Shown in pieces: positions 34,752 to 42,226 of a DNA stretch of 64,000 bases. A program made the translations under genes and the position numbers. Source of the DNA: Paenibacillus algorifonticola (lineage in GTDB: Bacteria; Bacillota; Bacilli; Paenibacillales; Paenibacillaceae). Location of the stretch: assembly GCF_000971975.1 (NCBI RefSeq), contig NZ_LAQO01000026.1, positions 62,001 to 126,000 of the forward strand. Reading direction: 5' to 3'. The first letter of the stretch is position 1. Every line of letters starts with the position of its first letter. The notes below the pieces were generated by a model. The model was not told the DNA's origin. It worked only from the letters and a program-made list of their open reading frames with translations, and did not search any database.

Positions 34752-35753
34752 ATGGAAATCAACAAATGGTATGCAGCGATTGATACACATTCCGGCGGGG
34801 AGCCTCTTCGCATCCTAACAGGCGGGCTGCCGCAAATGGCAGGCGCCTCTCAACAAGCTAAATCTTTATTTTTCAAGCAACATCATGATTCCGTAAGGAA
34901 ACTGCTTATGGCTGAACCGCGAGGGCATTACGGTATGACAGGCGCAATCGTTACAGCTCCTGTATCGGAGGAGGCCCTGTTCGGCTTGTTGTTTCTGAAT
35001 CAGGAAGGACTTGCGGCTATAAGCGGGCATGGGATCTTTGCGGTAGTAACAGCATGGGTTGCGACTGGACAACTGGATGCGGCTATTGCAGCTGGCGGTA
35101 TTTCAATCGATTGCCCGGCGGGAACGGTTAATGCATTCGCGAGCTGCGAAGGACAGGAGGTACGATCAGTCTCCTTTCACAATGTTCCTAGTTTTGTGTA
35201 TGCGGAATCCCTTGCATTGAGCATCCAAGACATTGAAATCCTTGTCGATGTTGCTTTCAGCGGGGAGTTTTATGCGGTTGTCGATGCTGCCGGACTTGGG
35301 GATAGACGGTCAATCCCCGAGCTTCAAGCATATGGAGGGTTAATCCGCAAAGCCATTGAAGCACAACTTGAGGTTAAGCATCCGCTGCTGGAAGGGATTA
35401 CAGGCATTCATGGCGTGTTCTTTTACGAAAAGGATGAGAGCGATTCGGTGAATCCGGTCTATCGCAGCTGGTCCATATTTGCTGGCGAACAGCTTGATCG
35501 CTCTCCCGGAGGAGCGGGGGCCTGCGCCCATATGACGGTTTTAAACCATAAGGGGTCTCTTCACCAAGGGCAGCAGGTTATTTATGAAGGCATAGCCGGT
35601 ACGCGTGCAAATGGCAGCGTGGAGGAGGAAATATGTGCGTTCGGGTATAAAGCCGTCATTCCAAAGCTTACAGGAAGTGCTTATGTGCTAGGCTTTATGA
35701 ATTTTGTGCTTGATCCTAGCGATCCGCTGGCCGATGGATTTGTTCTGTACTAG
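34752..35753 (+). CDS. Proline-racemase-family protein lacking both catalytic cysteines
   Basis: 333 residues, a clear paralogue of the preceding epimerase (IDTHSGGEPLRI, MAEPRGHYGMTGAIV, GSAYVLGFMNFVLDP). At the two catalytic places it has S91 (AAISGHGIF) instead of Cys and G253 (DRSPGGAGACAHM) instead of Cys; a Cys lies five residues later (C258). Known active classes of the family carry Cys/Cys (racemase, epimerase), Cys/Thr (trans-3-hydroxy-L-proline dehydratase) or Ser/Cys. Ser/Gly fits none of these, so it may use other chemistry, act on a different imino acid, or be a non-catalytic partner. The reading frame is intact with an ACGGAGG site before ATG 34752, so it is not decaying. Confidence 0.8.
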   Translation: MEINKWYAAIDTHSGGEPLRILTGGLPQMAGASQQAKSLFFKQHHDSVRKLLMAEPRGHYGMTGAIVTAPVSEEALFGLLFLNQEGLAAISGHGIFAVVTAWVATGQLDAAIAAGGISIDCPAGTVNAFASCEGQEVRSVSFHNVPSFVYAESLALSIQDIEILVDVAFSGEFYAVVDAAGLGDRRSIPELQAYGGLIRKAIEAQLEVKHPLLEGITGIHGVFFYEKDESDSVNPVYRSWSIFAGEQLDRSPGGAGACAHMTVLNHKGSLHQGQQVIYEGIAGTRANGSVEEEICAFGYKAVIPKLTGSAYVLGFMNFVLDPSDPLADGFVLY

Positions 35754-35800
35754 GATATGAAAAATCTAAACGATTAACATTCGAGAGGAGCAATTTTGAA

Positions 35801-36688
35801 ATGGCAAAATTTGAAGGTGTCTATGTGGCAATCGTTACCCCTTTTACCCCTTCCTATGAACTCGACTATAAACGTTTGACAGAGCACTGCGATTGGCTTA
35901 TCTCCAATGGCGTACATGGGCTTGTTCCCACAGGATCACTTGGCGAATACGCAACGATGAGCAATGAGGAACGCGCAAAGGTAGTGGAAACGGTTATAGA
36001 AGCTGCAGCAGGGCGGGTGCCCGTCATTGTTGGTTCCGCAGCGCCTTCTACGAAGCAGGCGGTCGCATGGGTACAGCATGCCAAAGATTCGGGTGCGGCA
36101 GGGGTTATGGCGCTGCCACCTATCAATTACAAGCCGCTTGAGCATGAAGTTATCGCTCACTACGAAGCGTTGAATGAGGTTGGCCTTCCGATTGTAGCGT
36201 ACAACAATCCTCATGATTATAAAGTAGATTTGACGCCGCAGTTTCTTGCGAAGCTATCCAAATTCGACAATATTGTTGCGGTAAAAGAGTTCTCCGGCGA
36301 CATACGCCGCGTACATGATATTTTGGCCCAAACCGATTTGGAGGTCATGATTGGGGTAGATGACTTAGCGATGGAAGGTCCGCTGTTTGGCGCAACAGGC
36401 TGGATTTCCGGTGTGCCTAATGCGCTGCCGAGGGAGGGCGCCCAGCTGTTTAATCTGGCTAGACAAGGGAAAATTCAAGAAGCCAGCGCACTTTACCGTC
36501 GTCTGCTGCCTTTGTTCCATATGGATGCCAGCCCGCAGCTCGTTCAATCGATCAAATATATGATGGAGCTGGCTGGTTTCCCGGTCGGGCCTACACGTCC
36601 GCCGCGCCTTGCTTTGCCAGAAGCGGATTACGAGCTCATTAGAGAAGCCTTTGAATACGCGGTTAGACCTAATCAGCCAGCAAACTAA
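35801..36688 (+). CDS. 1-pyrroline-4-hydroxy-2-carboxylate deaminase (DHDPS family)
   Basis: 295-residue class I aldolase-superfamily enzyme: LVPTGSLGEYATMSNEER is the carboxylate-binding loop, Y134 in AYNNPHDYK and K162 in AVKEFSGD are the usual Tyr and Schiff-base Lys. In hydroxyproline clusters this family member deaminates and dehydrates 1-pyrroline-4-hydroxy-2-carboxylate to alpha-ketoglutaric semialdehyde. It lies directly between the epimerase paralogues and a semialdehyde dehydrogenase, as in known Hyp operons. ATG 35801 with GAGAGGAGC upstream. Confidence 0.88.
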   Translation: MAKFEGVYVAIVTPFTPSYELDYKRLTEHCDWLISNGVHGLVPTGSLGEYATMSNEERAKVVETVIEAAAGRVPVIVGSAAPSTKQAVAWVQHAKDSGAAGVMALPPINYKPLEHEVIAHYEALNEVGLPIVAYNNPHDYKVDLTPQFLAKLSKFDNIVAVKEFSGDIRRVHDILAQTDLEVMIGVDDLAMEGPLFGATGWISGVPNALPREGAQLFNLARQGKIQEASALYRRLLPLFHMDASPQLVQSIKYMMELAGFPVGPTRPPRLALPEADYELIREAFEYAVRPNQPAN

Positions 36689-36742
36689 AGGAACAGTGTG
36701 AGTAGAGTAGCCTAGTCTAATCCGAACAGGAGGGATTGCAAA

Positions 36743-38182
36743 ATGGTTAGCAGTCGAAATTGGATCGGAGGCGAGTGGATTACGCCTGCTGCAGGCGAGT
36801 CTATCGTTATAAATCCATCGAACATGAAAGAGGAGGTTGGCGTTCTCCATCTTTCTGACCAGTCGCATGTCATACAGGCGGAGCAGGCAGCGCGTAAAGC
36901 GTTTGAAGCATGGTCTCATTTAACAGGTGCCGCTCGAGCAGAGCATTTGTATAAGCTTGCTGCCGCACTGGAATCCAAGCTTGCTGAGGTGGCAAACCTT
37001 GCAAGCTTGGAAATGGGCAAACCGATTACGGAAATGCGCGGCGAAGTGATGCGGGGAGTGAATTTGCTCCGTTATTACGCGGCGGAAGGCGTCCGCGCCA
37101 ATGGGGTTGTTATACCTTCAAGTGAGCCTAACGTTTTGCAGCATACGAAAAAGGTTCCTCTAGGTGTCGTGGGTATTATTACCCCATGGAATTTTCCAGT
37201 TGCCATCCCCATTTGGAAAATCGCGCCTGCGCTTATTTGTGGCAACACCGTTATATGGAAGCCAGCGGAGTTTGCCTCCTTAACGGCAACGAAGCTCATT
37301 GAGGTTTTTGCAGAGGCGGGGCTTCCTTCCGGCGTCATCAATCTCGTCATTGGCAAGGGCAGCCAAATCGGAGATGTATTGCTGGAGCAAATTCCGCTGG
37401 ACGCGGTAAGCTTTACAGGCTCTACTTCAATAGGCACGCATATCGCCCAACTCTGCGCCAAGCGAAATATTAAATATCAGACCGAAATGGGCGGGAAAAA
37501 TGCGGCTATTGTTCTAAAAGACGCTGATCTTGAAAAGACGGTTCCGCTCATTGTCAGCGGAGCCTTCCGTTCGGCAGGGCAGAAATGTACGGCAACGAGC
37601 CGAATTATCGTCGAATCGGGCATTTATGATTCGTTTACGAAAGCGCTCGGCACGGCGGTATCGCAAATTAAGCTGGCACCTGCTCTCGATCCTGCCGCTT
37701 ATTTAGGCCCCGTTGCTTCCGCAAGCCAGTATAAAACGGTCATGTCTTATGTTGATATGGCACAGAAGCAGGCGGATATTATTGCCCAAGGTCCAGCTGT
37801 AGCTGAAAAAAACGAGGGGTACTATATCCAGCCAATCGTTGCAGCAGGCTTGGACGCTGGGCATCCTCTCATTCAGGAAGAGGTTTTTGGACCAGTTGCA
37901 GCGCTGCTTCAGGCATCCGATTTCGAGGAGGCCATCGCTTTATGCAATCAATCTATTTTTGGGCTGAGCGCTTCGCTATTTACGCAAAATTTGTCCTACG
38001 CCCATCGGTTTTTGGACGAAGCGCAGGCAGGCATGGTTCGCGTAAATCAGGAAACGGCCGGCGTAGAATATCAGTCCCCATTCGGCGGAATGAAGCTTTC
38101 CAGCTCGCATTCGCGCGAACAAGGGCAAGCGGCCTTGGATTTCTATACCGAATTAAAAACATGCGCCATCCGTTATTTTTAA
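36743..38182 (+). CDS. Alpha-ketoglutaric semialdehyde dehydrogenase
   Basis: 479-residue aldehyde dehydrogenase with TPWNFPVAIPIWKIAPAL, base E248 (TEMGGKNAA) and nucleophile C282 (GQKCTATSR). It closely resembles the aldehyde dehydrogenase at 12980 along the whole chain. As the final step of the hydroxyproline route it would oxidise 2,5-dioxopentanoate to 2-oxoglutarate with NAD(P). GGAGGGA precedes ATG 36743. The gene ends directly at a duplicated hairpin repeat that separates it from the electron-transfer subunit genes. Confidence 0.9.
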   Translation: MVSSRNWIGGEWITPAAGESIVINPSNMKEEVGVLHLSDQSHVIQAEQAARKAFEAWSHLTGAARAEHLYKLAAALESKLAEVANLASLEMGKPITEMRGEVMRGVNLLRYYAAEGVRANGVVIPSSEPNVLQHTKKVPLGVVGIITPWNFPVAIPIWKIAPALICGNTVIWKPAEFASLTATKLIEVFAEAGLPSGVINLVIGKGSQIGDVLLEQIPLDAVSFTGSTSIGTHIAQLCAKRNIKYQTEMGGKNAAIVLKDADLEKTVPLIVSGAFRSAGQKCTATSRIIVESGIYDSFTKALGTAVSQIKLAPALDPAAYLGPVASASQYKTVMSYVDMAQKQADIIAQGPAVAEKNEGYYIQPIVAAGLDAGHPLIQEEVFGPVAALLQASDFEEAIALCNQSIFGLSASLFTQNLSYAHRFLDEAQAGMVRVNQETAGVEYQSPFGGMKLSSSHSREQGQAALDFYTELKTCAIRYF

Positions 38183-38377
38183 AATATAGAAAAGTATATT
38201 ATTTTTACATCCTTTCTCTATATTTCTCGGAATGAAACGCGCCGCGCCGCCAGAGGACGGCGGAAGCCGTTTCACCTTGAAATATAAGAAAGTATATGAT
38301 TTGCCATACTTGTTCTTCTATTTCTCGGACTGAAACGCGCCGCGCCGCTAAAGGACGGCGGCAGCCGTTTCACCTTG
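38181..38377 (+). repeat. Two direct copies of a ~98-bp hairpin-bearing element
   Basis: Copy 1 is 38181-38279 and copy 2 38280-38377, abutting. Each starts with an A+T-rich A-G-T-A-T-A-T segment, then TTTCTCGGA, then a 42-nt G+C-rich hairpin (38233-38274 and 38331-38372) whose arms are TGAAACG and CCGTTTCA with inner CGCCG/CGGCG, and ends CACCTTG. The hairpins differ at only a few loop and arm positions while the A+T-rich parts differ more. No coding sequence. The second copy stands 15 bp before the start of the BFD-like gene. Confidence 0.9.
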
Positions 38378-38391
38378 GGGGGGCTGTTAAG

Positions 38392-38664
38392 ATGAAGCAT
38401 CCATCCTTAGTCATTTGCCGCTGCGAGGAAGTGACCATGGAGCAATTGGAAGAAGCCTATGCGTCTGGAAGCTGTACTTCGCGTCAATTGAAGATGAAAA
38501 CGCGGGCAACGATGGGCGCCTGCCAGGGACGGGTTTGCCGAACCCTTGTAGAAACATGGATTCATGTGAAAAATCCGGATGGCCCCCGCGACGCTGAATT
38601 ATTATCGTACCGTCCGCCTATTCGGCCCATCACTTTCGGCCAGCTAGCAAAGGATGAAGCGTAA
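38392..38664 (+). CDS. BFD-like [2Fe-2S] protein, D-hydroxyproline dehydrogenase component
   Basis: 90-residue protein with the bacterioferritin-associated-ferredoxin cysteine pattern C9-x-C11 (VICRCEEVT) and C44-x4-C49 (MGACQGRVC). This domain is often fused to the C-terminus of the FAD (alpha) subunit of D-hydroxyproline dehydrogenase or HcnB; here it is a separate gene immediately before the [2Fe-2S] and FAD subunit genes, which end-overlap. It should shuttle electrons between flavin sites. The start ATG 38392 follows a G-rich run (GGGGGGG) rather than a classic ribosome site; upstream frame extension would run into the repeat hairpin and is unlikely. Confidence 0.8.
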   Translation: MKHPSLVICRCEEVTMEQLEEAYASGSCTSRQLKMKTRATMGACQGRVCRTLVETWIHVKNPDGPRDAELLSYRPPIRPITFGQLAKDEA

Positions 38665-38996
38665 TGGAAAGGATTCAAAACCATCCGATACTCGGTCGTT
38701 GGCAGACGCCGCGTGAACCGGTTGCTTTTACCTTTAATGGGAAGCCGATGATGGGGCTTAAGGGAGAGCCAATAGCGGCGGCTCTGCTCGCAGCCGATGT
38801 TCGGACGCTGCGCAGGCATGAGGAATCGGGGCATGCTCGCGGGCTTTACTGTGCCATTGGCCATTGCATGGAATGCCGCCTGAGCGTAGAAGGAAAAGGA
38901 TTAGTACGTTCCTGCCTTACCCCGCTTGAAGAAGGAATGTGTATATCCGAAGGGCTCCAGCTTCCAAATGAAATAACGGGGAGGAAGCTGCTATGA
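38664..38996 (+). CDS. [2Fe-2S] ferredoxin-like gamma subunit (HcnA-like)
   Basis: 110 residues. The plant-ferredoxin-type cysteines are C63, C68, C71 and C84 (LYCAIGHCMECRL...VRSCL), as in HcnA, SoxA N-terminal regions and the small subunit of D-hydroxyproline dehydrogenases. FTFNGKPMMGLKGEPIAAALLA is the usual first beta strands and helix. The ATG overlaps the upstream stop (TAATG) and its own end overlaps the next gene, so the three proteins are made in step and probably form one complex with the DAO-fold subunit at 32522. Confidence 0.85.
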   Translation: MERIQNHPILGRWQTPREPVAFTFNGKPMMGLKGEPIAAALLAADVRTLRRHEESGHARGLYCAIGHCMECRLSVEGKGLVRSCLTPLEEGMCISEGLQLPNEITGRKLL

Positions 38997-40228
38997 CGAA
39001 GGATAGCCAGCCCGATCTCATTATTGTGGGTGCTGGGCCAGCTGGCTTGTCGGCAGCTGTTGTAGCTGCTGAACATGGCTTGGTCGTCACTATTTTGGAT
39101 GAATTTCCCGAGCCGGGGGGACGCATGCTTGGCCAGTTTCATGAAGAGAAGGGCCACTGGTGGGTAGGGAAACAGATCGCCCATAATCTCATCGAGCAGT
39201 GCTGCGCATTAGGGGTTCATATTCGCTGCGGTGTATCGGTGCACGGCATGTGGAAAAACGGTCATCGTTGGGTGATTAGAACGTCAGACGGTTCCATCAC
39301 GGCAGCTAACGTATTGCTGGCAACGGGCGGTGCTGAGATCCCGCAGCCGTCTCCTGGGTGGACACTGCCTGGCGTCATGTCCATTGGCGCGGCACAAGTG
39401 ATGACTAATGTACATTTTGTTAAACCCGGACGCCGCGGCCTGATTATCGGGGTTAACGTGCTAGCGATGGCAATCGCTCGCGAGCTGTCGGTAAGCGGGG
39501 TATCCATCGCAGCCATCGTGCTGCCTTCGCAAAGCCCGCTTTCTGGAAAAGACGCTTTGCCTAAAGAAAATGTAGAAAAATTGCTCGGATTGGCCCATTT
39601 AGCTCCGTCTCCGTTAATGAGAATGGGAGGCAGAGCAGCCCATTCTCTAAAAATGGCAGGGGTGGTAACCCATTATTTTCCGCGAGGCGGCATCAAGCTA
39701 TGGGATATTCCGTTAAAGCTGCGGACAACGGCCATAGCTATCAATGGCAAAGACCGTGTGGAATCGGTGACGCTTGCAGACTTAAATGGTCGTGGAGAAA
39801 TGATTGCCGGAAGCGAGCGTGAGGAAAAGGTTGATTTCGTCGCTCTTGCGGGCGGATTATATCCATTAGCCGAATTAGCTTCGGTTGCCGGGTGTCCATT
39901 TGTTTATATAAAAGAGCTCGGCGGCCATATTCCGCTCCATAGCGAAGAGATGCAGACTCCAGTGGCAGGGCTGTATGTAGCCGGCAATATTACTGGTGTC
40001 GAAAGTGCTCTTGTAGCGATGGCGCAGGGGCAGCTTGCAGCCACTTCCATTTGCAGAGATGCAGGGCTGCTCGGCAGCCAAAGCGATACCAAAATAGCGG
40101 AGGCGAAGCAAAAGGTTCAGCAAGTCCGGGCTTCCGCTTTAATTCAATTTCATCCGGGCATTCCAAAGGCGAGAGAGCAAGTATACAAAATGTGGGCGAA
40201 AGGCTGTGACTGCGTTGAAAATAACTGA
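38993..40228 (+). CDS. FAD/NAD(P)-binding alpha subunit of D-hydroxyproline dehydrogenase (HcnB-like)
   Basis: 411-residue pyridine-nucleotide-disulfide-oxidoreductase-type flavoprotein. The N-terminal Rossmann motif is LIIVGAGPAGLSAAVVAAEHG, FPEPGGRMLGQ is the flavin loop, a second nucleotide-binding region contains RGLIIGVNVLAMAIARELS, and the third motif is PVAGLYVAGNITGVESA. A late C-x-C (KGCDCVE) remains where family members carry a fused BFD domain, here encoded separately. It should accept electrons within the D-hydroxyproline dehydrogenase complex. The gene overlaps both neighbours by a few bases. Confidence 0.85.
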   Translation: MTKDSQPDLIIVGAGPAGLSAAVVAAEHGLVVTILDEFPEPGGRMLGQFHEEKGHWWVGKQIAHNLIEQCCALGVHIRCGVSVHGMWKNGHRWVIRTSDGSITAANVLLATGGAEIPQPSPGWTLPGVMSIGAAQVMTNVHFVKPGRRGLIIGVNVLAMAIARELSVSGVSIAAIVLPSQSPLSGKDALPKENVEKLLGLAHLAPSPLMRMGGRAAHSLKMAGVVTHYFPRGGIKLWDIPLKLRTTAIAINGKDRVESVTLADLNGRGEMIAGSEREEKVDFVALAGGLYPLAELASVAGCPFVYIKELGGHIPLHSEEMQTPVAGLYVAGNITGVESALVAMAQGQLAATSICRDAGLLGSQSDTKIAEAKQKVQQVRASALIQFHPGIPKAREQVYKMWAKGCDCVENN

Positions 40229-42200
40229 AAACACCGAAAAGTGGCGGAAAGTTTCGTATAAATCAGTCAAAATTCATGATCCCTTTTGGTCCAATTATAG
40301 AAGCATGGTTCGTGATGAGGTCATTCCCTATCAATGGGAGGCCATCAACGACCGGGTTGAAGGCGCTTCCCCCAGCCATGCGCTGCAAAACTATCGCATA
40401 GCGGCTGGCGAAGCCGAAGGAGCTTTTTATGGTTATATTTTTCAAGATAGCGATGTAACGAAATGGTTAGAGGCTGTTGCATACAGCTTGCATGCCGATC
40501 CAAATGCGGAGCTGGAAAAGCTCGCGGATGAAACGATAGATTTGTTGGGGAAAGCACAGCAGCCGGACGGCTACCTGAATACTTATTTTACGATTCAAAA
40601 GCAGGACCAGCGCTGGACGAATGAACGCGATAATCATGAAACCTATTGCGCGGGCCATCTGATAGAAGCAGCCGTGGCTTATTTTGAAACGACCGGCAAA
40701 CGCAGGCTGCTGGATATCGCCTGCAAGCTGGCAGATCATATTGATTCCGTGTTTGGCGAAGAACAGGGCAAGCTGCGCGGTTATCCCGGGCATCAGGAAA
40801 TAGAGCTTGCGCTAATGAAGCTTTATAGCGCAACGGGGCAGGAGCGATATTTGAAGCTATGCCAGTTTTTTATTGACGAGCGCGGCCAGGAGCCCCATTA
40901 TTTCAAGCTTGAAGCAGAGAAGCGGGCTGAGAAACGGGGTCGGGAATCGCTGCTCCGTGAAGGCTACTATTCGTTATATAAAAACAATTACGAATACAAT
41001 CAAGCTCATTTGCCTGTTCGGGAGCAGCTGGTGGCGACAGGACACGCCGTTCGAGCGGTATATATGTATACCGCTATGGCAGATTTGGCTGGAGCGACAA
41101 ACGATACAGCGCTGCTCGAAAGCTGCAAAAGGTTATGGGAAAACGTTACGCAAAAACAGATGTATTTAACGGGAGGCATTGGGTCAAATCACGATGGGGA
41201 GGCCTTTTCCTTCGACTATGACTTGCCCAGCGATACCGCTTACACCGAGACATGCGCTTCTATCGGCCTTATTTTCTGGGCGCAGAGCATGCTCCATCTT
41301 GAACCAGACAGCAAATATGCAGACGTTATCGAGCGCGCTTTGTATAACGGAACTATCAGCGGCATGGGGCTGGATGGCAAAAGCTTTTTCTATGTCAATC
41401 CGCTGGAAGTGTGGCCAGCCGCCTGTAAACGTCCGGATAAAAGGCATGTGAAGCCCTCCCGGCAAAAATGGTTCGGCTGCGCTTGCTGCCCGCCCAATCT
41501 CGCCCGTCTTATCGCCTCACTCGGCTCTTATATTTATTCCCAAAACGAGCATACGGTTTATGTCCATCAGTATATCGGCAGCGAAACTACGCTGAAAGTG
41601 GCTGGGCAAAACGTTAGCCTATCCCAGCAAGCCAATTTTCCTTGGGAAGAAACGGTTGATATTAACGTGACTCCTGAACGTGAAGAAGCGTTTACGATCG
41701 CCGTTCGCATCCCGGATTGGTGCGACGATGCAGCGATTAAGGTGAATGGTCAAGCGATTGCTCCAGATTCGCTCCAATTCCACAAAGGTTATGCCGCGAT
41801 AACCCGTATTTGGCATACGGGAGATCAAATCGCGCTAAAATTCCCCATGGCAATCAAGCGCCTATATGCGCATCCTGAGGTTCGTGCTAACGCGGGCAAG
41901 GTGGCCTTGCAGCGGGGGCCTGTCGTTTATTGCTTGGAGGAAGCGGATAATGGGGCGGCCTTATCGCATATTTCGCTGCCTGAGCAAGCACGGCTTGCCG
42001 CCCATTTTAAACCTGATTTGCTTGGCGGTATTGTCGTAATTGAAGGCCAGGCCTTGCGTAGCGAGCTGTCAGACAGCAGCCCAAGATTATATGAATCCCG
42101 CAAGCGAAGCGAGCAGTCCTTCACTTTTCGGGCTATTCCTTATTATGCTTGGGCTAATCGTGGTGAAGGAGAAATGGCCGTGTGGGTTCGGGAAAGCTAA
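40206..42200 (+). CDS. GH127 beta-L-arabinofuranosidase (HypBA1-like)
   Basis: 664 residues, matching Bifidobacterium HypBA1 (658). The active-site residues line up with a constant offset of ten: acid/base E332 (DGEAF), zinc ligands E348 and C350 (YTETCAS), C427 nucleophile and C428 ligand in GCACCPPNLAR. HypBA1 releases L-arabinose from beta-1,2-arabinobiose and from arabinosyl-hydroxyproline, the linkages of extensin. No signal peptide, so the substrate must be imported. The GTG start at 40206 overlaps the preceding flavoprotein gene; an in-frame TTG lies at 40215. Its place directly after the D-hydroxyproline dehydrogenase genes is strong context for the Hyp-arabinoside role. Confidence 0.93.
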   Translation: MTALKITENTEKWRKVSYKSVKIHDPFWSNYRSMVRDEVIPYQWEAINDRVEGASPSHALQNYRIAAGEAEGAFYGYIFQDSDVTKWLEAVAYSLHADPNAELEKLADETIDLLGKAQQPDGYLNTYFTIQKQDQRWTNERDNHETYCAGHLIEAAVAYFETTGKRRLLDIACKLADHIDSVFGEEQGKLRGYPGHQEIELALMKLYSATGQERYLKLCQFFIDERGQEPHYFKLEAEKRAEKRGRESLLREGYYSLYKNNYEYNQAHLPVREQLVATGHAVRAVYMYTAMADLAGATNDTALLESCKRLWENVTQKQMYLTGGIGSNHDGEAFSFDYDLPSDTAYTETCASIGLIFWAQSMLHLEPDSKYADVIERALYNGTISGMGLDGKSFFYVNPLEVWPAACKRPDKRHVKPSRQKWFGCACCPPNLARLIASLGSYIYSQNEHTVYVHQYIGSETTLKVAGQNVSLSQQANFPWEETVDINVTPEREEAFTIAVRIPDWCDDAAIKVNGQAIAPDSLQFHKGYAAITRIWHTGDQIALKFPMAIKRLYAHPEVRANAGKVALQRGPVVYCLEEADNGAALSHISLPEQARLAAHFKPDLLGGIVVIEGQALRSELSDSSPRLYESRKRSEQSFTFRAIPYYAWANRGEGEMAVWVRES

Positions 42201-42226
42201 AACGCTGATTAGAGGGAGGCCTGAAC

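Noticed and set aside
38181..38377. The paired hairpin repeats as a CRISPR array
   Set aside because: Only two copies, abutting without unique spacers, and no cas genes.
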